A stretch of DNA of 64,000 nt from an uncultured Pseudomonadota bacterium (GTDB taxonomy: Bacteria; Pseudomonadota; Gammaproteobacteria; Methylococcales; Methylomonadaceae). Where the stretch lies: assembly GCA_903870545.1 (NCBI GenBank), contig CAIQDI010000033.1, positions 62,001 through 126,000 of the forward strand. The letters are read 5' to 3'. Made by a program: the position numbers and the translations under genes. The notes below the pieces were generated by a model. The model was not told the origin of the DNA and did not search any database. It worked only from the letters and a program-made list of their open reading frames with translations. Of the stretch, positions 1 through 10,725 are shown piece by piece (the stretch's first letter is position 1; the number at the start of each line of letters is the position of its first letter).

Positions 1-419
1 GATTCTAAAATGTTGACTGCAAAAATTCGCACGTCTGAATCTAAATCCGTCAGCAAATTGCTCATAATTGGCTCGACTTTATCCGGCACTTCTTTTAATA
101 CGTCAATCGCTTCATTGCGAAGTGCGGCATCTTCGCTGCGTAAACAAGAAACTAATCCTGCAATTGCCACGTTATCGCCTAAATGTGCCAAAGAATTCAA
201 AATTCCTGCACGCACGCTGATATTTTCTTCAAATCCTAATCGTGTGACTAAGAATGGACTGGATTCTGGTATTTGCATTAAATCACGCACTGCCCAACGT
301 CGAACAGTGACATCAGGCGAGTTCAATTCAAGTAGCAACCCTTGAAAATCACGTTCGTTTTCTCGCTTATCCTGCGTGATAGTTAAATCATCTGGAGCTT
401 GTCTTTTTACAAATGCCAT
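1..419 (-). CDS. HEAT-repeat protein, C-terminus cut by window edge
   Basis: This partial reading frame starts at an ATG (complement of 417-419) and runs off the left edge after about 139 codons; it is absent from the ORF track because no stop lies in the window. The visible part is almost all alpha-helical HEAT/PBS-lyase-like repeats, with segments such as DVTVRRWAVRDLMQIP, NISVRAGILNSLAHLG and DAALRNEAIDVLKEVP at about 30-residue spacing. HEAT arrays are protein-binding scaffolds. It lies 18 bp downstream of cheB on the same strand, so it is probably the last visible gene of the chemosensory operon. A role in receptor-array or response-regulator binding is inferred from position only. Confidence 0.75.
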   Translation of the reverse strand, partial: MAFVKRQAPDDLTITQDKRENERDFQGLLLELNSPDVTVRRWAVRDLMQIPESSPFLVTRLGFEENISVRAGILNSLAHLGDNVAIAGLVSCLRSEDAALRNEAIDVLKEVPDKVEPIMSNLLTDLDSDVRIFAVNILE

Positions 420-437
420 TTACATTCCCCTTGGTTT

Positions 438-1475
438 TTAATTGTTTGTCCACGTCAATATCTGACGGGTGATTTTATCGGACGACAAAACTACCGACGC
501 GCCATTTCGGGCAATCAATTCAGCGGGCATTCCAAACACGACAGAAGATTGCTCGCTTTCTGCAATGGTACGTCCACCCTGTTTTTTAATTTCAGCGAAC
601 GCCTCTGCGCCGTCATATCCCATGCCTGTTAACATGACACCAATGATTTTCGTCGCGTCGTAATGCTCCAGTGCAGAACGTCCTAATAATTCCACGGAGG
701 GATGCCACAACAGATTTTTATCTTCTGGTTTGGGAATAATGGTGAGTCTGCCAACCCGTCGCGCGATAGTAATGTCTGCACCGCCTTTGCCGATGTAAAT
801 AAATCCAGATTCAATCGACATAGGACGATTTGCCTCAACAACCTCTAATGCACACAAGTTATTCATTCGCTTGGAAAATTGCCCGGTAAAACTCGCTGGC
901 ATGTGTTGCGCGACGATAATCGGGAGAGGAAAATCTGCTGGGAACAACGGAAGAATATCCTCCAATGTGCGCGGACCACCGGTTGATACACCGATAATCA
1001 CAATGCTATTACTGAGCGAATGCGACACCGTCTTAACAATCGAATGGGCTGGCGTGAAAATCGATGAACGTGTCACTTTTGCCCGCGCTTTCACTGCCGC
1101 TCGAACTTTACTTACCAATTCACGTTGTATCACATCAAGTGACAATGAAATCGTACCATCTGGTTTAGCAATGAAATCTACCGCCCCCAACGCCAAGGCT
1201 TCAAATGTCGATAACGCCCCTTTTTCCGTTAGCGATGACACCATAATAACCGGAACAAATCGTTGCGCCATCATCATGGTGAGTGCGGTCAAACCGTCCA
1301 TTTTCGGCATGTTTATATCTAGCGTCACTACGTCTGGTTGAAAAAGTATATTTTCTTCCACGGCTTCTTTGCCATTCCGCGCCAAGCGAATTTCAAAATC
1401 GCCTTGCGCTTCAAATATCGAGCTAAGTTGTCTCCGCATCAATGCGGAATCGTCAACGATGAGTAGTTTAATCAT
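438..1475 (-). CDS. cheB: CheB protein-glutamate methylesterase/deamidase
   Basis: CheB removes methyl groups from receptor glutamates (and deamidates glutamines) to reset chemosensory signalling. The 345-residue product has the full two-domain layout. An N-terminal response-regulator receiver (about 1-120) has acidic residues in LLIVDDS and phospho-acceptor D53 in TLDINMPKMDG. The C-terminal methylesterase (about 155-342) has catalytic S164 (GVSTGGP), H191 (AQHMP) and D288 (GMGYDGA). Length is normal. It lies 16 bp downstream of the triple-CheW gene. No cheR methyltransferase or cheA kinase is visible in the window, so its partners lie beyond the left edge or elsewhere. Confidence 0.95.
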   Translation of the reverse strand: MIKLLIVDDSALMRRQLSSIFEAQGDFEIRLARNGKEAVEENILFQPDVVTLDINMPKMDGLTALTMMMAQRFVPVIMVSSLTEKGALSTFEALALGAVDFIAKPDGTISLSLDVIQRELVSKVRAAVKARAKVTRSSIFTPAHSIVKTVSHSLSNSIVIIGVSTGGPRTLEDILPLFPADFPLPIIVAQHMPASFTGQFSKRMNNLCALEVVEANRPMSIESGFIYIGKGGADITIARRVGRLTIIPKPEDKNLLWHPSVELLGRSALEHYDATKIIGVMLTGMGYDGAEAFAEIKKQGGRTIAESEQSSVVFGMPAELIARNGASVVLSSDKITRQILTWTNN

Positions 1476-1491
1476 GCCTCACCTCTCTTTT

Positions 1492-3084
1492 TTATCGTAT
1501 TGCGAATTTAGCTAAACTATCGCGATCGTCTTCTTCTAGCAATCGTGACGGATCAATAAGTAAAATCAACCGATTTTGTTTTTCTAAATTCGCAACACGA
1601 GCAATCAGTTTTGACTGATTACCCGATAAATTTGGCGCGGGTTCAATGGCAGATTTTGGCACTTTCAACACTTCGGCAACCGAATCGACAATAAAACCCG
1701 TTCGCACACCATCAAACAAAAACACCATAATTCGTTGTTGTTCACAGCGTTCCAACATGGGCAAACCTAATCGACGACGTTGATCCACTACGGGTAAAAT
1801 AGCACCGCGTAGATTGATAACGCCTTCAATAAACGCCGCCGTTTTTGGCACGCGGGTCAATTCATTCGGTACACGCACAATTTCTTGAACGCTATCGATG
1901 GGAACGCCAAATTCTTCTTTGTCCAGACGAAAAACAACCATTTGTTCATCGTCTTCGGTAACGGCTTTTTCTACATTGTTACTCATTGAATCATCCTGCA
2001 TTTTTTCAAGTGAACTTAACGCTTCACGCACGGCGTTATGGCGAAACATATTATCAGCAGAGATAATAGACACTAGACGTTTACCATTATCCAAACGACA
2101 AACTTCCGCAATTTCTGACATATCGCCATCACGCGCTAACATAGCAGGCATCGAATCCACAAAGTTTTTCGATACGCGCAATACTTCATTCACGGTGTCC
2201 ATCAAAATACCGACCGACGCGCCACCGACAGAAACCACGACAATGCGACTGTGTTCGTCCGGTGCTTTAAACGGCAAACCGAACATGCTACGCAAACTGA
2301 CCAGCGGTAATAATCGTTGCCGCAGCGTCATCACGCCTAAAACGTGTGATTCAGAATGCGGAACATGAATAATATTGTCGGGAACTTGCACAATTTCCTG
2401 CACATCTTCAATGCTAATGGCATATTCTTGTTGCGCGACGGTAAAACTAACTAATTGCAATTCGTCACTGAATTTATCAGCGTCTTCTTGCACTTGAGAT
2501 GCCAGCATTGTCGCGGTGTTATGTGTCGCCGATAATTTAGCGACTTCGGAAAATTCGGTAGCAATCAATTTAGCGAAATCTAACACCATAATCATCGCGT
2601 GTCCGCCAACATCTTTAATCAATCCGGTTAACAAATCCGTGTTGATAGTGCCGCTGATGGAAGCCACATCTTCAATTTTGCTTTCTTCCACTTCCACAAC
2701 ACTGGCAACGCGATCAACGACAAATCCCAACGGCTGCCCTAAATCAATCACAATGGCGCGGGTCGCATCGTCATATTCATTATCTGCAAAACCAAAAATA
2801 CGGCGCAAAGAAATAATCGGTAACACTTTGCCGCGTAAATTCGCCAAACCTTCCAACGTACTGGGCGCAAGTGGCACACGCACAACGGTGGGAACGCGAA
2901 TAATTTCCTGCACAGGTGCCATATCGACGGCAAACACTTCGTCACCCGCAATAAAGGTGACAAACTGCCGCATATTCGATTCTTGTACAAGTAAATCAAA
3001 ACCTAAATCTTCATCCGTTAACGAGGATTCATTTACTAAATCATCAGCATTCATTGGCTGTTCATTGGGCATTTCGTGAGTCAT
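1492..3084 (-). CDS. Protein with three tandem CheW domains
   Basis: CheW couples receptors to the CheA kinase; most CheW proteins have one domain of about 150 residues. This 530-residue protein has three, each starting with a similar beta-strand: RQFVTFIAGDEVFAVDM (about 39-180), LQLVSFTVAQQEYAISI (about 206-345) and EQMVVFRLDKEEFGVPI (about 373-520). Each repeats the V-Q-E-I-x-x-V-P and G-x-x-x-L-R features of the family. There is no kinase, receiver or HPt domain. An acidic linker of about 35 residues (1-38) leads the protein. It sits between the MCP gene and cheB with short gaps (29 and 16 bp), so co-transcription is likely. A role as an array cross-linker is inference. Confidence 0.93.
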   Translation of the reverse strand: MTHEMPNEQPMNADDLVNESSLTDEDLGFDLLVQESNMRQFVTFIAGDEVFAVDMAPVQEIIRVPTVVRVPLAPSTLEGLANLRGKVLPIISLRRIFGFADNEYDDATRAIVIDLGQPLGFVVDRVASVVEVEESKIEDVASISGTINTDLLTGLIKDVGGHAMIMVLDFAKLIATEFSEVAKLSATHNTATMLASQVQEDADKFSDELQLVSFTVAQQEYAISIEDVQEIVQVPDNIIHVPHSESHVLGVMTLRQRLLPLVSLRSMFGLPFKAPDEHSRIVVVSVGGASVGILMDTVNEVLRVSKNFVDSMPAMLARDGDMSEIAEVCRLDNGKRLVSIISADNMFRHNAVREALSSLEKMQDDSMSNNVEKAVTEDDEQMVVFRLDKEEFGVPIDSVQEIVRVPNELTRVPKTAAFIEGVINLRGAILPVVDQRRRLGLPMLERCEQQRIMVFLFDGVRTGFIVDSVAEVLKVPKSAIEPAPNLSGNQSKLIARVANLEKQNRLILLIDPSRLLEEDDRDSLAKFAIR

Positions 3085-3113
3085 AACATTGTCCTTGAAT
3101 GGGCGTGAACGAC

Positions 3114-5033
3114 TTACGCGCTTTGTAATTCATCAGCAAGCGAAGCAATTTCTTCAATCGCCGCCGCTAATTCTTCCGCACCTTGTGATTGTTGTGTGGC
3201 AGCGGCAGCGGATTCCGTAGCGGCTTTTTCAGCAATTTGGGCGACAGAAGCAATTTGATTAACGCCCACTTGAACCTGTCCAATCGCCGTGGAAATTTCA
3301 TCGGACGCAGATAAAATATCAACCGAAGCACTTTCCATGACGATAATATCGTTTTCAATGACGAGCAAACTTTCGGTGCTAGCTTTCGATTTTTCGACTT
3401 CCGATTGAGCGCGAATAACAATTTCGGTCAAATCTTTGCCGACCACTGAAATTTGATCTTGCACGGCTTTGACTAAATCTTTAATTCGATCTGCATTTTC
3501 AGCCGAATCATGCGCTAAATTACGAATATCGGTGGCAACAACGACAAAACCTTTGCCAAATTCACCTGCGCGTGCGGCTTCAATCGAACCATTCACCGCT
3601 AACATGTTAGTTTGAATGGACACAGTCGCAATGGCATCAACAATTTTATCAATTCGGCGCGACAATAATTCCAAATCAGTGACTTGCTTAATGCTACTTT
3701 GCGTACTCAACACGGATGTTGTTACACCGGTGATTAACTCGTCAATCAATTTTTTATTAGTTCCCAACAATCCTTGAACATTACGAATACCGTCTAAGCC
3801 TTCGCTACATCTACCTTGAGCAACTTCTAAACCTCGTTGAATTTGCGATAAGGCATTGGCAGATTGTTCCGCCGCCGCAGATTGTGTACTTGCGCCATCT
3901 CGAATTAAACCGATTGCCGCCATAATTTGTGCGCCAGAACGGTTAATTTCTTGTACGGCAGAAGATAATTCCTCAGCAGAAGAGGCTACTTGTTCGGCAC
4001 TTTTACCAATATCAGTTGAGACTTTTAAATCTTCGGCGATTTCCGACAAACTCTGTGCGAGTTGCTCACATTGAGAAAGAGCGCGAGCTTGCTCATCAAC
4101 TGTTTTACTGGCTTCTTCTGCCGCCGCAGATTGTTTTTCAGCCGCCGCGCCAATCGCTTCTGAACCTTGTAACGCCTCGCGTGATGCCGTGGCGGATTCT
4201 TGTGCGCCGGTAGCAACCACCTTAATTCCATTTGTGACTTCAAGACTGATTGCACGAATGTTAGCGAGGTTTTCAGTCACTAGCACGCCACTTTCAACAG
4301 ACGTTTCAATTGTTTTTGCTGACATATTTATTTCATCAGCAATTACCTTTACTTCTTTTTGAATTTGCGCGACTAATTCTTGAATTTGTTTCGCGCTTTT
4401 TTCTGATGTTTCTGCCAAAGTTCTGACTTCATCGGCGACCACCGCAAAACCTTTGCCATGTTGACCGGCGCGAGCCGCTTCAATCGCGGCATTTAACGCT
4501 AGCAAATTGGTTTGATCGGCAATTCGCGCCACGGCTTTAACTATGTCACCAATGTTCGCGGCTTGACGCTCTAATTCGTTCATCATTTCAACTGAAAGTG
4601 CTTGTCGTTTGGCAGCGAATCCGACGTTGGTTATTAAGTCGGCAATATCGCCGGCCACTTTACCGATTAAGGTATAAGCACTGTCACCTTTAGTTTGTGC
4701 GATATTAGCATTTTGCAATTGACGGGCAATTGCGCCATTGACTAATTTTAATCCAGAAGTTGATTCTTCGGCGGCACCCGACGCGATTTCTGCACTGGTA
4801 GCAATTTGATCGACAGCACGTTTTAATTCTTCTGTTGCGGCGGCGGCTTCGTTTACGCCGGATGCGAGCTGGCTGGTTGCCGCTGCAATACGTTCGGCGG
4901 CTTGTTGTTGTTTTGCGAAAGTGCGTGCTTTTTTGCGTTGAGCTTCAATCTCGTGCGCGGTAGTAGCTGAACTTGGACGACCGGTCTCTCTTGCTGAAGG
5001 TGACGAGGTTACAGATTTTTTGATAAGTGCCAT
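3114..5033 (-). CDS. Soluble methyl-accepting chemotaxis protein with two signalling tips
   Basis: The 639-residue protein is almost entirely coiled-coil of the MCP signalling type. No transmembrane segment, signal peptide or sensory domain is visible. Two hairpin-tip sequences occur: [19 protein letters not shown] (about 172-190, canonical) and [19 protein letters not shown] (about 472-490, diverged). After the second tip the usual ADEVR is ATDIR. The first 45 residues are Ser/Lys/Arg-rich and look unstructured. It is the first gene of the minus-strand MCP-CheWx3-cheB-HEAT set. It probably signals from the cytoplasm; what it senses is not evident. An internal duplication of the signalling domain is the simplest reading. 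Confidence 0.9.
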   Translation of the reverse strand: MALIKKSVTSSPSARETGRPSSATTAHEIEAQRKKARTFAKQQQAAERIAAATSQLASGVNEAAAATEELKRAVDQIATSAEIASGAAEESTSGLKLVNGAIARQLQNANIAQTKGDSAYTLIGKVAGDIADLITNVGFAAKRQALSVEMMNELERQAANIGDIVKAVARIADQTNLLALNAAIEAARAGQHGKGFAVVADEVRTLAETSEKSAKQIQELVAQIQKEVKVIADEINMSAKTIETSVESGVLVTENLANIRAISLEVTNGIKVVATGAQESATASREALQGSEAIGAAAEKQSAAAEEASKTVDEQARALSQCEQLAQSLSEIAEDLKVSTDIGKSAEQVASSAEELSSAVQEINRSGAQIMAAIGLIRDGASTQSAAAEQSANALSQIQRGLEVAQGRCSEGLDGIRNVQGLLGTNKKLIDELITGVTTSVLSTQSSIKQVTDLELLSRRIDKIVDAIATVSIQTNMLAVNGSIEAARAGEFGKGFVVVATDIRNLAHDSAENADRIKDLVKAVQDQISVVGKDLTEIVIRAQSEVEKSKASTESLLVIENDIIVMESASVDILSASDEISTAIGQVQVGVNQIASVAQIAEKAATESAAAATQQSQGAEELAAAIEEIASLADELQSA

Positions 5034-5369
5034 GATAATTACCTTTAAAGTTTAAAAGCGAAAAAACTGTTCTCAATCACGATGTCGTGCCGACCACATT
5101 GTTATCAACAGCGGTGTTGTATAGACCACAAGGGGAATTGTTAAATAATTCTTCGTTAGATGTCATTGTTTTTATGCAGCAACGCGAATTCACTGTATCC
5201 ACCCATGATGACAAAAAATCGCCATAAACGTGTTGCGTATAATTTGCTATAATTTGCACACCGTTCCATTACCCTGTAATGAAAGCACGAAACATTCCAC
5301 AATGGTCAATCAAACCATTTTTATTGAACCTTATAAATTTCCCCCAACGCCTTTTTTTAAAGAGAATTC
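5034..5369. other. Divergent intergenic region between MCP and gyrA
   Basis: This stretch of about 336 bases separates divergently transcribed genes. Near 5225-5253 it holds a good candidate promoter for gyrA (listed separately). Upstream signals for the MCP gene are not clear; no FliA-type sequence was seen. The 60-residue minus-strand ORF at 5077-5259 overlaps the promoter, has no recognisable domain and is not called. Confidence 0.6.
5225..5253 (+). promoter_or_regulatory. Candidate sigma70 extended -10 promoter for gyrA
   Basis: The sequence TGCTATAAT at 5245-5253 is a perfect extended -10 element (TG-n-TATAAT). A weak -35 (TAAACG, 5225-5230) lies 17 bp upstream. A second TATAAT lies 10 bp upstream at 5238-5243 without a good -35. 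The gyrA start is about 115 bp downstream. Confidence 0.55.
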
Positions 5370-7988
5370 ATGTCAAACTTCGCTAAAGAAATTATTCCCG
5401 TTAATCTCGAAGACGAGATGAAGCAATCCTATTTGGATTACGCTATGAGCGTGATTGTCGGTCGCGCTTTACCTGATATACGCGATGGATTGAAACCCGT
5501 GCATCGGCGTGTACTTTATGCGATGAGTGAATTGGGCAATGATTTTAATAAAGCCTATAAAAAGTCGGCGCGTGTGGTGGGAGACGTGATTGGTAAATAT
5601 CATCCACACGGTGACACCGCTGTTTATGACACGATGGTCAGAATGGCGCAACCCTTTTCAATGCGTCACATGCTGATTGATGGTCAGGGAAATTTTGGTA
5701 GCGTGGATGGTGATTCGCCTGCCGCCATGCGTTATACCGAAGTTCGAATGGCAAAAATTGCTCATGAAATGTTGACGGATTTAGACAAAGAAACTGTCGA
5801 TTTCACACCAAATTATGACGAATCCGAATCAGAACCTTCTGTGTTGCCAACGCGCATTCCAACCTTGCTAATTAACGGTTCATCCGGTATCGCCGTTGGT
5901 ATGGCAACCAACATTCCCCCGCATAATTTGAGCGAAGTCGTCAGTGCATGTCTAGCGTTAATCGACGAACCTAATTCGACGATTAGCGATTTAATGGAAC
6001 ACATCAAAGGTCCTGATTTTCCCACAGCGGCGTTTATCAACGGCGCGGCGGGAATTCGGCACGCTTACGAAACTGGACGCGGCAAAATTTATCTTCGCGC
6101 TAAAACCCATTTTGAAAACATCGGCGACAGTTCGCGTCAAGCCATTATCACTACCGAATTACCGTATCAAGTGAACAAAGCGCGATTGCTTGAAAAAATC
6201 GCGGAATTGGTTAAAGACGGAAAGCTCGAAGGCATTTCAGGTTTACGCGACGAATCCGACAAAGACGGCATGCGAATGGTGGTCGAATTAAAACGTGGCG
6301 AAGTTGCCGAAGTCGTTTTGAATAATCTTTATAAACAAACTCAATTTCAAACCGTTTTCGGCATGAATATGGTAGCGATTCTCGACGGTCGTCCGTTCTG
6401 TTTGAATTTGCTTGAAATTCTGAATGCGTTTATCAATCATCGTCGTGAAATCGTCACGCGCCGTTCTGTTTATTTGCTTCGCAAAGCGCGTGAACGCGCA
6501 CACATTTTGGAAGGTTTGGCGATTGCTTTAGCGAACATCAACGCCATGATTGATATGATTAAAGCCGCAAAAAATCCTGCCGAAGCGAAAGAACAATTAC
6601 TGGCGACACAATGGGCGGCTGGTTTGGTTTTATCACTGATTGAACGTACCAATTCCGGTGATTCACGTCCTGATAATTTGCCGGCGATTTATGGTTTAGC
6701 GGGTGATGTTTATCGACTTTCAGAAGCCCAAGCGCAAGCCATTTTAGAATTACGTTTGCACCGTTTAACCGGTTTGGAACAAGATAAAATCGTGGGCGAA
6801 TACACGCAACTACTCGAACAAATCGCCTTTTATTTGCATATTTTGGGCGACGATTTGCGTTTAATGGCAGTGATTCGTGAAGAATTAGTGGTCATTAAAG
6901 AACAATATAGTGATTCGCGTCGCACCGTCATTATGGAAAATCGGGCTGATTTGAACGACGAAGATTTGATTACCGAAGAAGATATGGTGGTCACGGTTTC
7001 GCACGAAGGTTATGTAAAAGCGCAACCGTTAAGCGATTACCAAGCGCAACATCGGGGCGGACGCGGCAAATCTGCAACGCAAACTAAAGAAGAAGATTTT
7101 GTTGATCAATTGATGATTGCCAACACGCACGACACGATTTTATGCTTCTCATCAAAAGGTAAAGTTTACGCGCTGAAAGTGTATCAATTGCCGATGGGTA
7201 GCCGAGCCGCACGGGGTAAACCGTTTGTGAATTTATTACCGTTGGAAGAAGGTGAAAAAATCAATGCGTTTTTACCAACTCGCGATTATGACGAAAACAA
7301 ATTTGTCTTTATGGCGACGGCAGCGGGAACAGTGAAAAAAACGCCATTAAGCGAATTTGCATACCAACGTGTGAGCGGCAAAATTGCGATTGATTTGCGC
7401 GAAGACGATACCTTGATTGGCGTGGCAATTACTGACGGTCAACAAAACATTATGCTATTCAGCAGCAATGGCAAAGCGATTCGCTTTAATGAATCCGATG
7501 TCCGCTCGATGGGACGTACATCGGCAGGCGTACGCGGTTTGCGTTTGACGGAAGGCGAAAATGTCATTTCGCTGATTATTGCTTCGGAAGGCGAAGTATT
7601 GACGATTAGCGAAAATGGTTTTGGTAAACGAACTTTTGTCGAAAAATTCCGTCATCAAAATCGAGGCGGAAGCGGCACGATTGCAATGAAAACATCAGAA
7701 CGTAATGGCGCGGTGGTGGGTGCGTTGTTGGTAAATGATACAGACGAATTGATGATTATCACCGACGGCGGCACATTAGTCAGAACGCGCGTGGCAGAAA
7801 TTTCTGTGGTGGGACGTGTGGCACAAGGTGTGCGCGTGATTCGTTTGGATGAAGGTGAAAAAGTGGTGGGTGTGGATCGCATCGCGGGGTTAGTGGAAGG
7901 CGATATTGAAGATGTTGAAATCATCGACGTAATAGCAGACGGTGACGAAATAATTGACAGTGAAATCGACGACGTAATCGAAGAGTAA
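5370..7988 (+). CDS. gyrA: DNA gyrase subunit A
   Basis: GyrA is the breakage-reunion subunit of the A2B2 gyrase that introduces negative supercoils. The 872-residue product starts [18 protein letters not shown]. It has the quinolone-determining segment [18 protein letters not shown] with T83 and D87 (E. coli numbering matches), and catalytic Y122 in AAMRYTE. The GyrA box appears as QHRGGRG at the start of the C-terminal beta-pinwheel, slightly off the usual QRRGGxG. The last 25 or so residues are strongly acidic ([17 protein letters not shown]). The next gene starts 4 bp after the stop, so read-through into the YeeE/YedE pair is likely. Confidence 0.97.
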   Translation: MSNFAKEIIPVNLEDEMKQSYLDYAMSVIVGRALPDIRDGLKPVHRRVLYAMSELGNDFNKAYKKSARVVGDVIGKYHPHGDTAVYDTMVRMAQPFSMRHMLIDGQGNFGSVDGDSPAAMRYTEVRMAKIAHEMLTDLDKETVDFTPNYDESESEPSVLPTRIPTLLINGSSGIAVGMATNIPPHNLSEVVSACLALIDEPNSTISDLMEHIKGPDFPTAAFINGAAGIRHAYETGRGKIYLRAKTHFENIGDSSRQAIITTELPYQVNKARLLEKIAELVKDGKLEGISGLRDESDKDGMRMVVELKRGEVAEVVLNNLYKQTQFQTVFGMNMVAILDGRPFCLNLLEILNAFINHRREIVTRRSVYLLRKARERAHILEGLAIALANINAMIDMIKAAKNPAEAKEQLLATQWAAGLVLSLIERTNSGDSRPDNLPAIYGLAGDVYRLSEAQAQAILELRLHRLTGLEQDKIVGEYTQLLEQIAFYLHILGDDLRLMAVIREELVVIKEQYSDSRRTVIMENRADLNDEDLITEEDMVVTVSHEGYVKAQPLSDYQAQHRGGRGKSATQTKEEDFVDQLMIANTHDTILCFSSKGKVYALKVYQLPMGSRAARGKPFVNLLPLEEGEKINAFLPTRDYDENKFVFMATAAGTVKKTPLSEFAYQRVSGKIAIDLREDDTLIGVAITDGQQNIMLFSSNGKAIRFNESDVRSMGRTSAGVRGLRLTEGENVISLIIASEGEVLTISENGFGKRTFVEKFRHQNRGGSGTIAMKTSERNGAVVGALLVNDTDELMIITDGGTLVRTRVAEISVVGRVAQGVRVIRLDEGEKVVGVDRIAGLVEGDIEDVEIIDVIADGDEIIDSEIDDVIEE

Positions 7989-7992
7989 CACG

Positions 7993-8421
7993 ATGGAAAA
8001 TTTCACACCTTATTCTGCATTTTTTGGTGGCTGCTTAATTGGATTATCAGCGGCATTATTATTGTATTTCAATGGACGTATTGCGGGTATTTCTGGCATG
8101 ATTGCCGGCGCATTCGATGTAAAAAACAACGAAAATCACTGGCGATTATTTTTTTTAGGCGGCTTGATTATCAGTGCGGCAGTATTCAGCCACTTTTTTC
8201 AAAGTTCGCCCGCGACTTATTCACGCTCAACTTTATTGCTCATCGTTTCGGGCATTTTAGTCGGCTACGGCACACGACTGGGTAATGGTTGCACGAGCGG
8301 TCACGCAGTTTGCGGTTTGGCGCGATTTTCAAAACGTTCCGCCGCTGCTACTGTAACGTTTATGGCGATAGCGATGTTGACGGTTTATATTACGCGCCAT
8401 TTATTGGGAGTTTCAATATGA
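7993..8421 (+). CDS. YeeE/YedE family membrane protein, N-terminal half
   Basis: This 142-residue, very hydrophobic protein matches the first half of YeeE/YedE (DUF395, sulfur-transport) proteins. It has about four membrane helices and the signature RLGNGCTSGHAVCGLAR, whose cysteine motif is thought to pass thiosulfate- or sulfide-type sulfur. It begins 4 bp after gyrA and overlaps the next gene by 4 bp (ATGA), a translational-coupling arrangement. Two-gene YeeE/YedE pairs (PmpA/PmpB-like) are common in proteobacteria, so this is a natural split and not a frameshift. The substrate is not certain. Confidence 0.85.
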   Translation: MENFTPYSAFFGGCLIGLSAALLLYFNGRIAGISGMIAGAFDVKNNENHWRLFFLGGLIISAAVFSHFFQSSPATYSRSTLLLIVSGILVGYGTRLGNGCTSGHAVCGLARFSKRSAAATVTFMAIAMLTVYITRHLLGVSI

Positions 8422-8837
8422 CAAAAAATTCCGCCGCGCTACTTTGTGGCACGTTATTTGGTCTAGGTTTATCGATTTCACAAATGAGTAATCCTGACAA
8501 AGTCCTGGCATTTTTGAATGTCACGGGGAATTGGGACGCGAGTTTAGTGTTGGTCATGGTCGGCGCATTGGTAACGCTGACTATCGCACAACATTTCATT
8601 CTGAAACGTCCACAACCGGTTTGCGATACCGAATTTCATTTACCCAAAACCGATAATTCGATTGATAGCCGCCTGATTTTAGGTGCCGCTATTTTCGGTA
8701 TCGGTTGGGGATTAGTTGGTTTTTGTCCTGGCGCGGTACTCGCTGCATTGGGCGACGGTAAACTCGAACCGTTTTTATTTACCCTCGCATTAGGCGCGGG
8801 CATGATGTTGTTTAGTTGGTTTCACAGTAAAAAATAA
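8418..8837 (+). CDS. YeeE/YedE family membrane protein, C-terminal half
   Basis: Partner of the preceding gene. The start is placed at ATG 8418, inside the ATGA overlap, giving 139 residues ([10 protein letters not shown]...); the ORF track extends 43 codons upstream into the previous gene, which is out-of-frame noise. It has about four membrane helices and the second family signature [17 protein letters not shown] with its conserved cysteine. The internal repeat relation to the first half is the usual YeeE/YedE architecture. It probably forms one channel with the preceding subunit for import of reduced sulfur species. This is family knowledge, not shown here. Confidence 0.85.
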   Translation: MTKNSAALLCGTLFGLGLSISQMSNPDKVLAFLNVTGNWDASLVLVMVGALVTLTIAQHFILKRPQPVCDTEFHLPKTDNSIDSRLILGAAIFGIGWGLVGFCPGAVLAALGDGKLEPFLFTLALGAGMMLFSWFHSKK

Positions 8838-8877
8838 TGCCATTTACATTACCGCGTTAAGGACAGGACAAAACAGA

Positions 8878-10722
8878 ATGAAAAAGTATTTAGTTCATAT
8901 TTTCTTTATTATTACACTCAGCATGGCGACGTTTTTCATTTTTGAGCGCGTGAATACCGAGCCACCTATTGATAACTCGTTGGCATATTCCGATTTTATT
9001 GAGCGCGTAAAAAATAAACAGGTCGATCGTGTCGAAATTTCCGGACAAGCGATTAAATTACGCACCTCTGATGGTGAAAGTTACGAAACATTTAACCCTG
9101 GCGACGGGCATTTAATTGATGATTTGCTGGCTGCCGACGTACAAATTCGCACTAAAGTTCCACAAAAACAATCCATGTTGATGCAAATTTTCATCGCGTG
9201 GTTCCCGATGTTGTTGCTGATTGTCGTTTGGATTGTTTACATGCGCCGCAATCAAGGTTTGGGCGGTAACGGTTTTGGCAAAAGCAAAGCCCGGATGCTC
9301 GAAGAAGATAAATTAACCGTCAAATTCGCCGACGTGGCAGGTTGTGAAGAAGCAAAAGAAGAAGTTTCTGAACTGGTTGATTTTCTCGCCGACCCACAAA
9401 AATTTCAAAAATTGGGTGGACAAATTCCACGCGGTATTTTAATGGTTGGGCCTCCAGGAACGGGTAAAACGTTAATCGCCAAAGCCATTGCCGGCGAAGC
9501 GGGCGTTAAATTTTTTACTATTTCCGGTTCAGATTTTGTTGAAATGTACGTTGGCGTGGGTGCGTCACGAGTGCGCGATATGTTCACCCAAGCGAAAGAA
9601 CATTCGCCATGTATTATTTTTATTGACGAAATCGACGCAGTTGGACGGCAACGCGGCGGCGCAGGAATGGGCGGTGGGAATGACGAGCGCGAACAAACAT
9701 TAAACCAATTATTGGTTGAAATGGATGGTTTTAACGGGAATGAAGGCGTGATTATTATTGCGGCGACAAACCGCGCGGACGTGCTTGATAAAGCTCTTTT
9801 GCGCCCTGGTCGTTTTGATCGTCAAGTCAATGTGGGTTTACCCGATGTGCGCGGACGTGAACAAATTTTAAATGTTCACATTAAAAAAGTTCCCGCCGCC
9901 GACGATGTGCATTTGTACGATTTGGCGCGTGGCACACCTGGTTTTTCAGGTGCGGATTTAGCAAACATTGTGAATGAAGCCGCATTACTCGCCGCGCGTT
10001 CCAATAAAAAAGAAGTGAGCATGAGCGACCTCGAACGTGCGAAAGACAAAATTTTGATGGGTGCAGAAAAACGTACGATGGTCATGTCGGAAGAAGACAA
10101 ATTGCTCACCGCGTATCACGAAGCCGGACATTGTATCGTCGGTCAATTATCACCTGAACACGATTCCGTTTACAAAGTCAGCATTATGCCGCGTGGGCGT
10201 GCGTTGGGAATCACGATGTTTTTGCCTGATCAAGATCAATACAGCGCAAGCAAACGTAAATTAGAAAGCCAAATTGCCAGTTTATTCGGTGGACGAATTG
10301 CCGAATTGATTATTTACGGCGGCGATCGCGTGACAACGGGCGCATCAAACGACATCGAACGCGCCACCGAATTAGCACGCAACATGGTGACACGCTGGGG
10401 CTTTTCAGAAAAATTAGGCACGATGGTTTATGGCGAAGAAGGCGGACAGCCGTTTATGGGTTATGCCGCAAAAGGCAGCAAAAACTCCGAACTGATTGCA
10501 CAACAAATTGACGAAGAAATTCGTGCGGTGATTGATGCGAATTACCAACGGGCGGAAAATCTTTTACAAGATAATCTGAACGTTTTGCACAACATGGCAA
10601 AGGCGTTAATGAAATGGGAAACGATTGATAAAACACAAATCGATGCGTTAATGGCAGGCAAAGAACCGTTGCCACATCCTGAATTTCCTCAGCCAAATCT
10701 TGAGAAAAATGCGGCGGCATAA
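8878..10722 (+). CDS. ftsH: ATP-dependent zinc metalloprotease FtsH
   Basis: FtsH is a membrane-anchored hexameric AAA+ protease that degrades misfolded membrane proteins and regulators. The 614-residue product has two membrane helices (about 5-23 and 102-122) around a small periplasmic domain. Walker A GPPGTGKT is at 191-198, Walker B IIFIDEID near 247-253 and the second region of homology around [20 protein letters not shown]. The zinc site HEAGH is at 414-418. Length is normal for the family. The usual neighbour rlmE (ftsJ) is not upstream; the YeeE/YedE pair is there instead. A purine-rich ribosome-binding stretch (aaggacaggac) precedes the start. Confidence 0.98.
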   Translation: MKKYLVHIFFIITLSMATFFIFERVNTEPPIDNSLAYSDFIERVKNKQVDRVEISGQAIKLRTSDGESYETFNPGDGHLIDDLLAADVQIRTKVPQKQSMLMQIFIAWFPMLLLIVVWIVYMRRNQGLGGNGFGKSKARMLEEDKLTVKFADVAGCEEAKEEVSELVDFLADPQKFQKLGGQIPRGILMVGPPGTGKTLIAKAIAGEAGVKFFTISGSDFVEMYVGVGASRVRDMFTQAKEHSPCIIFIDEIDAVGRQRGGAGMGGGNDEREQTLNQLLVEMDGFNGNEGVIIIAATNRADVLDKALLRPGRFDRQVNVGLPDVRGREQILNVHIKKVPAADDVHLYDLARGTPGFSGADLANIVNEAALLAARSNKKEVSMSDLERAKDKILMGAEKRTMVMSEEDKLLTAYHEAGHCIVGQLSPEHDSVYKVSIMPRGRALGITMFLPDQDQYSASKRKLESQIASLFGGRIAELIIYGGDRVTTGASNDIERATELARNMVTRWGFSEKLGTMVYGEEGGQPFMGYAAKGSKNSELIAQQIDEEIRAVIDANYQRAENLLQDNLNVLHNMAKALMKWETIDKTQIDALMAGKEPLPHPEFPQPNLEKNAAA

Positions 10723-10725
10723 GCG

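Noticed and set aside
871-1341. 156-residue plus-strand ORF opposite cheB
   Set aside because: Fully inside a clear cheB on the other strand; no family features.
5077-5259. 60-residue minus-strand ORF in the MCP-gyrA intergenic region
   Set aside because: No domain, no ribosome-binding site, and it covers the gyrA promoter; composition looks like non-coding AT-rich DNA.
8289-8837. Apparent frameshift splitting one YeeE/YedE gene into two
   Set aside because: Each half has its own start and family signature and they overlap as ATGA; two-gene forms of this family are normal.
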